64,000 nt of DNA, taken from assembly GCF_013761175.1 (NCBI RefSeq), contig NZ_JACDUR010000005.1:158970-222969 (forward strand). Direction: 5' to 3'. A model generated the notes under the pieces. That model was not told the origin of the DNA and made no database searches. It saw only the letters and a program-made list of their open reading frames with translations. The translations under genes were made by a program, and so were the position numbers. Below are positions 33,729-41,318 of the stretch, one piece after another. Within the stretch, counting starts at the first letter, position 1. Every line of letters begins with the position of its first letter. The DNA comes from Nonomuraea soli. GTDB lineage: Bacteria > Actinomycetota > Actinomycetes > Streptosporangiales > Streptosporangiaceae.

Positions 33729-35108
33729 TCACCGTCCCAGGCGAGGGAAGAGGGGCTCGGGCGTCAGCACCTCCAGCTGGGCCGCCACCCGCGCCGCCGC
33801 ACGGGGCAGGAACGGCTCCAGCTGTACGGCAAGCGTGCGCAGGGCGTGCAGCAGCGTGCCCAGGCAGGCCGTGGGATCGGAGAGCTTCCACGGCTGCTCG
33901 CGCTCGATGAAGGCGTTGGCCTCGTCCACGATCGCCCACACGGCGGCGGCCGCCTGGCGGAAGTCGAAGTCCTCCAGGGCGGCGTGCACCCGCTCCCCCA
34001 CGACCAGGCACGACTCCAGCGGCGCGGCCTCCTCGGCGAAGCCGTACCTCTTGATCAGCGTGAGCACCCGGTTGACGAGGTTGCCGAGCCCGTTGGCCAG
34101 GTCGATGTCGTGCCGGGCGACGAGCCGCTCCTCCGTGAAGTCGACGTCACCCACCCTCGGCACCTCGCGCAGCAGCCACCAGCGCAGCGCGTCGGCGCCG
34201 TAGCGGCCGACCACCTCGGCGGGGTCGGCGGTGAAGTCGCCGGACTTGCTGATCTTCCTGCCGCCGAAGGTCAGGTAGTCGTGGACGAAGATCTCCGTGG
34301 GCAGCGGCAGCCCCGCCGACAGCAGCATGGCCGGCCAGTAGACCGCGTGGAAGCGGATGACGCCCTTGCCGAGCAGGTGCGTCTTGCGCGGCTCGCGCAC
34401 CCACCAGCGCTCGTAGTCCTCCAGCGCGGTCACGTAGTTGGCCAGGGCGTCCCACCACACGTAGACGACCTGACCGGGATCGCCGGGCACCGGGATGCCC
34501 CAGCCGCGCGCCCGTTCGGCGGAACGGGAGATCGAGATGTCCTCGATCCCGCCTCGCAGGAACGACAGCACCTCGTTGCGCCTGGCGACCGGCTCGATCC
34601 GCAGCCCGCCGCTCTCGATCAGCTCGATGAGCTGATCCTGGTAGCGCGAGAGCCGGAAGAACCAGTTGTGCTCCGACACGTGCTGCAGCGGCGCGCTGTG
34701 CTCGGCGCACGTGCCTTCGGGGTAGAACTGCTCGCACCCGACGCAGTACAGGCCCTCGTAGTGCTTCTGGTAGAGATCGTGCCCGGTCGCCGCCCACAGG
34801 CGCTCCATACCCTCGCGGTGCCGGGGGTCGGCGCTCGTCCTGATGAAGGAGTCGAACGACAGGTCGAGGACGGATCGCAGCTCGGCGAAGGCCGCGGCGT
34901 TGCGGTCCACCAGCTCGCGCACCGGCACTCCCGCGGCCTCGGCCGCCAGCACGTTCTTCAGCGAGTTGTCGTCGGTGCCGGTCTGGAACCTGACCTGCTC
35001 GCCGCGCGCCCGGTGATGTCGTGCGAGCACGTCGGCCTGCACGATCTCCAGCGCGAAGCCCAGATGGGGCCGGGCGTTGACGTAGGGGATCGTCGTGGTG
35101 ATGTACAT
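33729..35108 (-). CDS. metG: Methionyl-tRNA synthetase (short, possibly second copy)
   Basis: A 459-residue class I synthetase. The HIGH-type signature is ARPHLGFALE near residue 12, the KMSKS-type signature is GGRKISKSGDF, and the zinc knuckle is YCVGCEQFYPEGTCAEHS with three Cys and one His. The tail after the anticodon-binding helices is short, so it lacks the C-terminal extension of longer bacterial enzymes. It charges tRNA-Met with methionine. The surroundings (reductase, hydrolase, sigma) are not the usual metG neighbourhood, which suggests but does not prove a second copy, as found in bacteria resistant to MetRS inhibitors. GGGAGG precedes the ATG by seven bases and may be controlled by the leader at 35109-35226. 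Confidence 0.9.
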   Translation of the reverse strand: MYITTTIPYVNARPHLGFALEIVQADVLARHHRARGEQVRFQTGTDDNSLKNVLAAEAAGVPVRELVDRNAAAFAELRSVLDLSFDSFIRTSADPRHREGMERLWAATGHDLYQKHYEGLYCVGCEQFYPEGTCAEHSAPLQHVSEHNWFFRLSRYQDQLIELIESGGLRIEPVARRNEVLSFLRGGIEDISISRSAERARGWGIPVPGDPGQVVYVWWDALANYVTALEDYERWWVREPRKTHLLGKGVIRFHAVYWPAMLLSAGLPLPTEIFVHDYLTFGGRKISKSGDFTADPAEVVGRYGADALRWWLLREVPRVGDVDFTEERLVARHDIDLANGLGNLVNRVLTLIKRYGFAEEAAPLESCLVVGERVHAALEDFDFRQAAAAVWAIVDEANAFIEREQPWKLSDPTACLGTLLHALRTLAVQLEPFLPRAAARVAAQLEVLTPEPLFPRLGR

Positions 35109-35193
35109 CGGGTGCCTCCCAGTGGGGCCCCGGCACGATGAGAGGCCCCGGTTCGCAGGGCCTCGTCGTCGAAGACGCGTCAGTGGAAGCCCC
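35109..35193 (-). promoter_or_regulatory. Possible attenuator leader of the MetRS gene
   Basis: Two mutually exclusive pairings can be drawn in this 5' region. On the minus strand GAGGCCC (35158-35164) pairs with GGGCCTC (35142-35148). The overlapping segment GCCTCTC (35140-35146) can instead pair, with one G-U, with GGGAGGC (35114-35120), which contains the Shine-Dalgarno sequence of the synthetase gene. Such a switch would hide or expose the ribosome-binding site. It lies just after the candidate Met-Met leader peptide. No T-box sequence is visible. This is a proposal from reading the sequence. Confidence 0.4.
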
Positions 35194-35226
35194 CTACGGG
35201 GCCATCATCACCTGATACGTCGTCAT
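35194..35226 (-). CDS. Candidate leader peptide MTTYQVMMAP with consecutive Met codons
   Basis: A 10-codon ORF, M-T-T-Y-Q-V-M-M-A-P, ends 85 bases before the methionyl-tRNA synthetase start. Two adjacent ATG codons (35203-35208) would slow ribosomes when charged Met-tRNA is low, as in classical amino-acid leader peptides. Its ATG overlaps the TGA of the upstream reductase gene (ATGA), so it could be translated by coupling, although GGAGG is only one base from the ATG. It may be chance; conservation in relatives would decide. Confidence 0.4.
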   Translation of the reverse strand: MTTYQVMMAP

Positions 35227-35624
35227 GCCTCCATGCTAGCGCGAGTCAGGCGAAAGACTCGCATCTCGCGCTCCACCTGGGGCTCGTACTTCTCGTAGAC
35301 CTTGTTGCCCGCCTTGAGCGCCGGCCAGACGGCCGCCCGCTCCTCGCCGGAGAGCAGCTCGGCGGCCACCGGGAAGCGGTCGCCCGCGAAGCGCACCTGA
35401 GCCCCGGGGTTCTTTAGCAGGTTCGCGCTCCAGTCCGGGTGCCTGTCCTTGCCGAAGTTGCTGCCCACGACGAGCAGGCTGCCGCCCGGCTCCTCGTGGA
35501 CGGCGAGCACCGTGGAGCGCGGCAGCCCGCTGCGCGCTCCCGTGCTGGTGAGCTCGGCCACCCGACGGGTCCACCCGGCCCCTATCAGGCGGCGGGCCAC
35601 CCAGTCCATCGCCCTCATGATCAT
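35223..35624 (-). CDS. F420H2-dependent reductase/nitroreductase family protein (Ddn-like)
   Basis: A 133-residue split-barrel protein of the deazaflavin-dependent nitroreductase family (DUF385), with LTSTGARSGLPRSTVLAVHE, LLVVGSNFGKDRHPDWSANL and a closing ERAAVWPALKAGNKVYEKYE. Members use reduced cofactor F420, common in actinomycetes, to reduce quinones or other small molecules. It lies between a SpoU methylase gene (26 bp upstream) and the MetRS leader. Its last codons overlap the candidate Met leader peptide. Confidence 0.88.
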   Translation of the reverse strand: MIMRAMDWVARRLIGAGWTRRVAELTSTGARSGLPRSTVLAVHEEPGGSLLVVGSNFGKDRHPDWSANLLKNPGAQVRFAGDRFPVAAELLSGEERAAVWPALKAGNKVYEKYEPQVEREMRVFRLTRASMEA

Positions 35625-35650
35625 GGCGGGACTTTAGCGTGCCGGGCCGC

Positions 35651-36163
35651 TCAACTGAACCCCGCGAGCTTGTAGAGAACCAGCGATCCCGCGACGGCCA
35701 CGTTGAGGCTGGCCGCCGTGCCGATCATGGGGATCTCGACGACGCCGTCGAGCAGGTCGAGCGCCTCGGGCGGGATGCCCTGCGCCTCGTGGCCGAGCAC
35801 GACGACGGTCGGCTGCCTGGCCATGGGCAGGTCGGCCAGCCGTACCGACTCCTCGGCCAGCTCCACGCCCAGCACCCGATGGCCAGAGGCGCGGCACTCG
35901 GCCAGCCAGCGCAGCGGCCGTACCCAGTGCACGCAGGCGCCCGCGCGCAGGGTGTTGCCCTTGGCCAGCGCCTCGGGCACCCAGGGCAGGCGGGGTACGG
36001 CCAGGCACGCGCCGACGGCGTCGCAGGTACGCAGGAGCGTGCCCAGGTTGACGCCGTGCATCGGCCACAGCGGGGCGGCGATCAGGTGGCCCAGGCAGCG
36101 AGGCGGGCGGCGGCGCCGGGCGGAGCGGAGTTCTCGGTGGGTGCGGACCGTGATCCCGCTCAT
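35651..36163 (-). CDS. SpoU/TrmH-type RNA 2'-O-methyltransferase
   Basis: A 170-residue SPOUT methyltransferase with the three family motifs: motif 1 NLGTLLRTCDAVGA, motif 2 TVVVLGHEAQGIPPEA, and motif 3 VEIPMIGTAASLNVAVAGSL, which forms the trefoil knot that binds SAM. There is no long N-terminal substrate-binding extension, so the RNA target (tRNA or rRNA) cannot be named. It is first in a same-strand run leading to MetRS, so coupling to translation genes is plausible. The preceding permease gene is 59 bp away. Confidence 0.88.
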   Translation of the reverse strand: MSGITVRTHRELRSARRRRPPRCLGHLIAAPLWPMHGVNLGTLLRTCDAVGACLAVPRLPWVPEALAKGNTLRAGACVHWVRPLRWLAECRASGHRVLGVELAEESVRLADLPMARQPTVVVLGHEAQGIPPEALDLLDGVVEIPMIGTAASLNVAVAGSLVLYKLAGFS

Positions 36164-36221
36164 CGGCGGGGGCGGATTCCTTCCGCGGAAGTCTTCATGC
36201 GAGGTGACGCTTCGCGGTGCG

Positions 36222-37460
36222 TCAGGACCATCGTCGAAGGGACGAACCCATCATACGCAGCACGATGCCGACGGCGAAGACCACGAGCCCGGCCACCACC
36301 GACTGCCACGGCAGGGTGGCCGCCAGGACCAGGCAGAGCACGAATCCGGCGGCGGGCACGAGCTTGACCGGCCCGCCCTCCTCGCGGCTCATCGTGAAGG
36401 CCGCGGCGTCGGCGACCGCGTAGTAGACCAGCACGCCGAAGGAGGAGAACCCGATCGCGCCACGCAGGTCGGCGACGAGGGTGAGCACGATCACCGTGGC
36501 CCCCACCGCCAGCTCCGCCCGGTACGGCACCTGCCGTACCGGATGGACCGCGGCCAGGACGGACGGCAGGTCGCGCTCGCGCGCCATGGCCAGGACGGTG
36601 CGCGAGACGCCGAGGATGAGGGCGAGCAGCGCGCCCAGCGAGGCCACGGCGGCGGCGGCGACCACGACGGGCACGAGCCATCCGGCCTGGGCCGCGCGGG
36701 CGACGTCGGCCAGCGGCATCGCGGAGCCGGCGAGCACGACCGGGCCGAGCGTCGTCAGGGCGGCGGCCGCCACGAGGGCGTAGACGGTCAGGGTGACGGC
36801 CAGCGAGATGTTGATCGCGCGCGGGATCGCCTGCGGCTCGCGCACCTCCTCGCCGAGGGTGGCGATGCGGGCGTATCCGGCGAAGGCGAAGAACAGCAGG
36901 CCCGCGCCCTGGAGGACACCGGCGAACCCGGGGCCCGGGACCGGCCGCGCGTCCGTCACGGCCGGCGCTCCGAGGAAGGCGGCGGTGACGACGCAGGCCA
37001 GGACGGCCAGCACGAAGGCGACCAGGACCCGCGCGACCCGCGCCGACCGCTCGATGCCGAACAGGTTCAGCACCGTCAGGGCGACCACCGCGCCCACCGC
37101 CAGCGGCCGGGCCAGTGCGGGCGCGACGTAGGCGCCGAAGGTCAGGGCCATGGCCGCGCAGGAGGCGGTCTTGCCCACCACGAACCCCCACCCGGCCAGG
37201 TAGCCCCAGAAGTCGCCCAGCCGCTTCCTGCCGTACACGTAGGTTCCGCCGGAGGCCGGGTAGAGCGCGGCCAGCCTGGCAGAGGAGGTGGCGTTGCAGT
37301 AGGCCACCACCGCCGCCAGGGCCAGCGCTGCCGGCATCCAGGAGCCGGCCGCGCCCGCCGCCGGAGCGAACGCGGCGAAGACGCCGGCCCCGATCATCGC
37401 GGACAGGCCGACCGTCACCGCGTCGGAGGTGTTCAGCCGGCGGGCCAGGGCGTCAGACAT
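36222..37460 (-). CDS. APC-superfamily amino acid permease
   Basis: A 412-residue transporter with about 12 helices. The N-terminal SDAVTVGLSAMIGAGVFAAF helix holds the unwound Gly-rich substrate site of APC transporters; also visible are YPASGGTYVYGRKRLGDFWG and the conserved FFAFAGYARIATLGEEVREP. It probably imports an amino acid or cationic metabolite. The ATG at 37460 was selected because the upstream frame is a shadow. The universal stress protein gene lies 37 bp upstream on the same strand, a common pairing. Confidence 0.88.
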   Translation of the reverse strand: MSDALARRLNTSDAVTVGLSAMIGAGVFAAFAPAAGAAGSWMPAALALAAVVAYCNATSSARLAALYPASGGTYVYGRKRLGDFWGYLAGWGFVVGKTASCAAMALTFGAYVAPALARPLAVGAVVALTVLNLFGIERSARVARVLVAFVLAVLACVVTAAFLGAPAVTDARPVPGPGFAGVLQGAGLLFFAFAGYARIATLGEEVREPQAIPRAINISLAVTLTVYALVAAAALTTLGPVVLAGSAMPLADVARAAQAGWLVPVVVAAAAVASLGALLALILGVSRTVLAMARERDLPSVLAAVHPVRQVPYRAELAVGATVIVLTLVADLRGAIGFSSFGVLVYYAVADAAAFTMSREEGGPVKLVPAAGFVLCLVLAATLPWQSVVAGLVVFAVGIVLRMMGSSLRRWS

Positions 37461-37497
37461 GGGGGCGATTGTGGCGGAGGAAGATGAACGGCGGGGG

Positions 37498-37953
37498 TCA
37501 GCTGCCCGTATCGGGCGAGGGCACCACCAGCACCGGGCGCTTGGCGTGGTGCAGCACCCGGTCGGAGGTGCTGCCCAGCAGGAGCGAGCGCACCCCGCCC
37601 AGGCCACGGGTACCGGTCACGATCATGGTCGCGTCGATCTCGTCGGCCACGTCGACAATCGCCGACCAGACCGCCAGCGAGTCGCCCTCGTATCGGGGGG
37701 TGGCATCGAGACCGGCCTGCCTGGCCAGCTCGGCGCCCTGCTCGGCCAGCTCCTTCATGGCCTGCCGCAGCGCCTCGTCCTCGGCGGAGGTGTCGGCGAC
37801 CGGCATCATGCCGATCGTGGTGCGCATCGAGACGGTGGACAACCGCTCCCAGACCGTAAGAACCACGGCCGACTGCCCCTTGAGCAGCGCACCGGTGAAG
37901 GCGATCGCGGCCTTGGAGTCGTCGGAACCGTCATAGGCAATCAGAATGCTCAT
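37498..37953 (-). CDS. Universal stress protein family protein
   Basis: A 151-residue UspA-fold protein. It begins SILIAYDGSDDSKAA and carries the ATP-binding motif GTRGLGGVRSLLLGSTS followed by HHAKRPVLVV, so it belongs to the nucleotide-binding class. Such proteins respond to starvation and redox stress. It is probably co-transcribed with the APC permease gene. ATG 37953 is used; an in-frame start three codons earlier exists. Confidence 0.9.
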   Translation of the reverse strand: MSILIAYDGSDDSKAAIAFTGALLKGQSAVVLTVWERLSTVSMRTTIGMMPVADTSAEDEALRQAMKELAEQGAELARQAGLDATPRYEGDSLAVWSAIVDVADEIDATMIVTGTRGLGGVRSLLLGSTSDRVLHHAKRPVLVVPSPDTGS

Positions 37954-37983
37954 AGTGCCCACCTACCCGGGTAGGGGCATGGA

Positions 37984-38349
37984 ATGACTGTTACCCGATT
38001 CCAAGATCTGCCCATGGCCGATCGCGACCGCGAGTGGGACGCCGAAGCGGCCGACAAGCGTGTCCGCAAGTGGGCGGGGGCCGAGGACGGGCCGAACGCC
38101 CGCTACCGCGAGGCGCACGTCTGGTACAACGCCGACGAGGCCGACGAATGGGGCTCCTACAAGCTGCCCATCGCCGACATCGTCAACGGCGAACTCAAGG
38201 TGGTGCCCAGAGCCGTCATGGCCGCGGGCGGCGTCATGCAGGGCGCCCGCGGCGGGGTCGACATTCCCAAGGGCGACGTCGATCGGGTCAAGTCGCACCT
38301 GGCCAAGTACTACGCCAAGATCGGCGACACCGCTCCCTGGGAGCGCTGA
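37984..38349 (+). CDS. Small protein resembling a phage prohead-protease accessory domain
   Basis: A 121-residue soluble protein with LPMADRDREWDAEAADKRVR, then NADEADEWGSYKLPIADIVN and VMAAGGVMQGARGGVDIPKG before DVDRVKSHLAKYYAKIG. I recall this pattern (a YKLPIADV-type strand, then an Ala-rich helix and a DRVKSHLAKYY helix) from regions attached to HK97-type prohead proteases and from stand-alone actinomycete proteins. No other phage gene is near, so it would be a domesticated domain. Function unknown. Its 3' end overlaps the convergent DUF998 gene by 40 bp. Confidence 0.6.
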   Translation: MTVTRFQDLPMADRDREWDAEAADKRVRKWAGAEDGPNARYREAHVWYNADEADEWGSYKLPIADIVNGELKVVPRAVMAAGGVMQGARGGVDIPKGDVDRVKSHLAKYYAKIGDTAPWER

Positions 38350-38930
38350 CGCAGCAGCGACAACCCGGCCAGGGCGAGCACGGCCACCTCGGTCACCACG
38401 ACCACGCGCTGCGTGACCCCCGCGGGGATGTCGTCGTTGGTGAGGTCGATGCCGAACATCCTGATCACGTACGGCACGACCACGGCCAGGAGCGCGGCCA
38501 GCGCCACACCGCTCAGGGCCCGCAACGCCCCCGCGTAGCGGGTCCTGGCCCTGGCGAGCAGCAGGCCCGCCACGGGCATCACCAGGAAGGCCACGAACGC
38601 CGCGTAACGGTGGATGCCGCCCGACAACGACAGCGGCACACCCGGCCGATCGGTCGGAAAGGCTCCGATCAGGAACATCGAGACGCCCCACGCCACCATC
38701 AGCAACACCACGCGCCGGTCCGCCCCGGCCCGCGCCAATGCCCCGGCGATCAGCGCGGAGCCGACGGCGAACAACGTCAGGGAGAGCGGCAGCAGCCAGC
38801 CGATCGACTGGAAGGCGTACTCACTGATCACGCTGTGCACCGGGTCGAGCCCCGCTCCCGCGTGCAAGGTGAGCATGGAACCCGTTCCGGCGGCGATGGC
38901 CGTGAATCCGCTGATCAGCAATCCCTTCAT
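38310..38930 (-). CDS. DUF998 integral membrane protein
   Basis: A 206-residue protein with six hydrophobic segments, beginning LLISGFTAIAAGTGSML and including the family's DPVHSVISEYAF and FPTDRPGVPLSLSGGIHRYA loops. DUF998 proteins are widespread in actinobacteria, of unknown function. The His-rich loop GGIHRYAAF may face outside. Convergent with the 37984 gene; the next gene upstream begins 136 bp away. Confidence 0.82.
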   Translation of the reverse strand: MKGLLISGFTAIAAGTGSMLTLHAGAGLDPVHSVISEYAFQSIGWLLPLSLTLFAVGSALIAGALARAGADRRVVLLMVAWGVSMFLIGAFPTDRPGVPLSLSGGIHRYAAFVAFLVMPVAGLLLARARTRYAGALRALSGVALAALLAVVVPYVIRMFGIDLTNDDIPAGVTQRVVVVTEVAVLALAGLSLLRQRSQGAVSPILA

Positions 38931-39066
38931 GCTTCAACGGTGTCGAAAACGCCGCCTGAGCAGTATCGGAGATCGACCCTGGAAGTTCCTTGCCCGACCC
39001 TTACTCCCAAAGTCGGACCGCCCGCGCTGACCTGCGGGGAGACGGACCCTGGTAGGGCTGACCCCA

Positions 39067-40188
39067 TCAGGGTCGGGTGGTTGACGCCACCAGACCGATC
39101 ATGACGACGCCGATGGCGAGCGACTGGAACTGCGTGGGAAGCGGGGCCGTGGCGAGGATGAGCGCCGCGGCGAGCGGGAAGGCGATCCTGCCGTAGCCGT
39201 GCGGCCTGACCTGGACCACCCAGATCGACAACACCGCCAGCGCCACCGGGACGGCCAGCGCCAGCCCGGCGGTCAGCAGCGAGATGTGCGCGTGGCCGCT
39301 CTCGTAGCTGACGGCCGACTCAAGACCGGCGCCGATCGCGGCGATCGAGGCCAGGACCACGTAATGTCCGTATCCCCAGACGAAGGCGCTGCGACGGTTC
39401 TCCAGCGCGTGCGCGGTGTCGGGGCGGAAGTACAGCCACCAGATCGAGAACACGATCACCAGCCCGCCCGCAGCCAGCCAGAGCGGTCCCGAATGCAGCT
39501 CGTGCTCGGCCGTGCCCTCCCGCACGGCGTTGACCACGGCCAGGGCGTTCTCGCCCATGACGATGATGGTGAACAGGCCGTGCCGCTCGGCGATGTGGTG
39601 CGGATGCCACGGGGTACGGCCGGCCCGCTCGGCGAAGGCGGGCACGGTCATGTCGGCCAGGATGCCCACGATCAGCCACGGCAGCTTCAGCGGCTCGGGC
39701 ACGAACAGGAAGCTCACCCACACGCACTGCGCCAGCGTGGTGCCGACGGCGTACCTGATCGCCGTCGGCCGCCGCTCCGGATCGCTGCGCGCCACCCGTA
39801 CCCAGAAGGCCACCAGGGCCAGGCGCATCACCACGTAGCCCGTGACGCCGAGGGTGAAGTCCTGCTCGAACATGCGCGGGATGCCGGCGGCCAGGATCAC
39901 CACCCCGGCCATGACGACCAGGGTCAGCAGCTTGAAGACGATGTCGCCGGTGTCGTAGGCCGAGGCGAACCAGGTGTACTGCAGCCAGGCCAGGAAGATG
40001 GCGTAGAAGACCAGCGCGTACCCCAGCACCCCGGCCAGGACGTGGTTCTCGGCGATGCGCTCGTGCAGCTGCACCCCGGCGGCGGCCACCGCGACGACGA
40101 AGAACAGGTCGAAGAAGAGCTCCAGCGTCGTCGCCACCCGATGGGACTCGGCGACATCGCGCGGCCGCATCGGGCGCAACCAGGTCAT
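39067..40188 (-). CDS. Low-temperature-requirement A (LtrA) family membrane protein
   Basis: A 373-residue multi-pass protein. The family's ELFFDLFFVVAVAAAG signature lies near the N-terminus; HIAERHGLFTIIVMGENALA marks the central helices. Around ten membrane helices are expected. LtrA was first linked to cold growth in Listeria; its transport or enzymatic role is not established. Its ATG overlaps the stop of the upstream regulator gene by four bases (ATGA), so the two are made together. Confidence 0.88.
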   Translation of the reverse strand: MTWLRPMRPRDVAESHRVATTLELFFDLFFVVAVAAAGVQLHERIAENHVLAGVLGYALVFYAIFLAWLQYTWFASAYDTGDIVFKLLTLVVMAGVVILAAGIPRMFEQDFTLGVTGYVVMRLALVAFWVRVARSDPERRPTAIRYAVGTTLAQCVWVSFLFVPEPLKLPWLIVGILADMTVPAFAERAGRTPWHPHHIAERHGLFTIIVMGENALAVVNAVREGTAEHELHSGPLWLAAGGLVIVFSIWWLYFRPDTAHALENRRSAFVWGYGHYVVLASIAAIGAGLESAVSYESGHAHISLLTAGLALAVPVALAVLSIWVVQVRPHGYGRIAFPLAAALILATAPLPTQFQSLAIGVVMIGLVASTTRP

Positions 40189-41114
40189 GCCGACAGGATG
40201 CCCGAGGGAACCTCAAAATAGGCGCGGATGGTGGTCAAGCCCTCACGGGTGTGCACCCTGACCAGGTCGCTGAGCAGGTTGACGATCAGCAGGCCGCGCG
40301 AGCCCGCGGTGCGGGGGTCGACAGGGCGGCGGCCGACCAGCGGGTCGACGATGTGGCCGGTGTCGGCGACCTCGCACACCATGCGGTCGTCGTCGATCCA
40401 CAGCCGCAGCTCGCCCGCGCCGCCGCCGTGGTCGAGGCTGTTGGCGCCGAGCTCGGCCATCACCAGGCGGACGTCATGGAGCCGGGGTTCGGAGAAGCCC
40501 AGCCGTACGGCCAGCTCCGCGGCCAGTTGCCTGGCCTCGCCCAGGTTCGAGCGGTCGAAGCGCAGCCTGGTCGCGTCGTCAGGCACAGGGAGCGGCCGGT
40601 TGTGGCGGGCGACGACCTCGTCGGGCGCGTAGGGAGCGGTGCGCTCGCGCCCCCAGAGCACGGGATGGTTGCGCTCGGCGTCGGCGAGCATCTCGGGGGT
40701 GAGCACGTCGGCGTCGTACGGGCACAGGATCGTGGCGCGCCTGCCCGCGAAGGCGCGGTTGATCAGCGCCTCGTGCTGCGCGCAGGCGGGATACTCGCTG
40801 TCGCTGCGCCCCGCCCACACCGGCTCGCCGATGATGCGCACGCGCATACCCCGGTGACGGTCGGCGAAGTCGCGCAGCACGGCGGGGATGATCCGGCCCG
40901 GATTGCGGCCCGCGACCGTCATGTCGATCAGCTCGACCCGTTCGGCCTGCGGCCCCAGCTCGTGTTCGAGCAGCTTGAGATTGGCCGGCGGCACCGCGAC
41001 GGCCACCGGCTCACCGGCTGTCAGCCCGGCGCGGACGAAGGGCACCGTGACAGCGGCGTACTCCCGGCCGCCTCGGTAGAAGAACGCCGGGTGCACGAAA
41101 GGGTCGGCCAGCAT
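40185..41114 (-). CDS. MEDS-domain sensor with anti-sigma-type HATPase
   Basis: A 309-residue cytoplasmic protein. The N-terminal MEDS (DcmR-like) domain at 1-170 includes HPAFFYRGGREYAAVTVPFV, VWAGRSDSEYPACAQHEALI and ILCPYDADVL. The C-terminal HATPase_c_2 domain has N box VMAELGANSLDHGG and CEVADTGHIVDPL. Such proteins are anti-sigma serine kinases controlled by a sensory domain. The likely partner would be a STAS protein such as the one at 32301-32690, though that is 8 kb away. ATG 41114 is used because upstream codons lack homology. It is followed directly by LtrA. Confidence 0.85.
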   Translation of the reverse strand: MLADPFVHPAFFYRGGREYAAVTVPFVRAGLTAGEPVAVAVPPANLKLLEHELGPQAERVELIDMTVAGRNPGRIIPAVLRDFADRHRGMRVRIIGEPVWAGRSDSEYPACAQHEALINRAFAGRRATILCPYDADVLTPEMLADAERNHPVLWGRERTAPYAPDEVVARHNRPLPVPDDATRLRFDRSNLGEARQLAAELAVRLGFSEPRLHDVRLVMAELGANSLDHGGGAGELRLWIDDDRMVCEVADTGHIVDPLVGRRPVDPRTAGSRGLLIVNLLSDLVRVHTREGLTTIRAYFEVPSGILSA

Positions 41115-41213
41115 CACTGCCCACGTTACCTTTCCTACGGCGTGTCGAGACCGGTGACATTCATCTGTCGTGTCCGGGTATACAGGAGGCAATCCCTCAA
41201 ACGGAGGTCCCCG

Positions 41214-41309
41214 GTGAAGAGAGTCCAGGTCATCCAGCGGCCCCGGCCCCCGCGGCGCCCCCCGCCCATCGACCTTCGCACACCTTCAGGGCGTGTGCTG
41301 CCGTATTAG
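41214..41309 (+). CDS. Predicted 31-aa Arg/Pro-rich small protein
   Basis: A GTG-started ORF encoding MKRVQVIQRPRPPRRPPPID, then LRTPSGRVLPY. ACGGAGGT lies eight bases upstream, one of the best ribosome-binding sites in the window, and a TATACA hexamer lies about 30 bases upstream of the start. It ends 10 bp before the DUF1707 gene, so the two may form a short operon. The Pro/Arg pattern recalls ribosome- or RNA-binding peptides, but function is unknown. Confidence 0.5.
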   Translation: MKRVQVIQRPRPPRRPPPIDLRTPSGRVLPY

Positions 41310-41318
41310 TCTGAAAGT

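Noticed and set aside
35109..35226. T-box riboswitch before the methionyl-tRNA synthetase gene.
   Set aside because: No T-box consensus (AGGGTGGNACCGCG-like) or specifier-loop arrangement is visible, and the leader is too short. A leader-peptide mechanism fits better.
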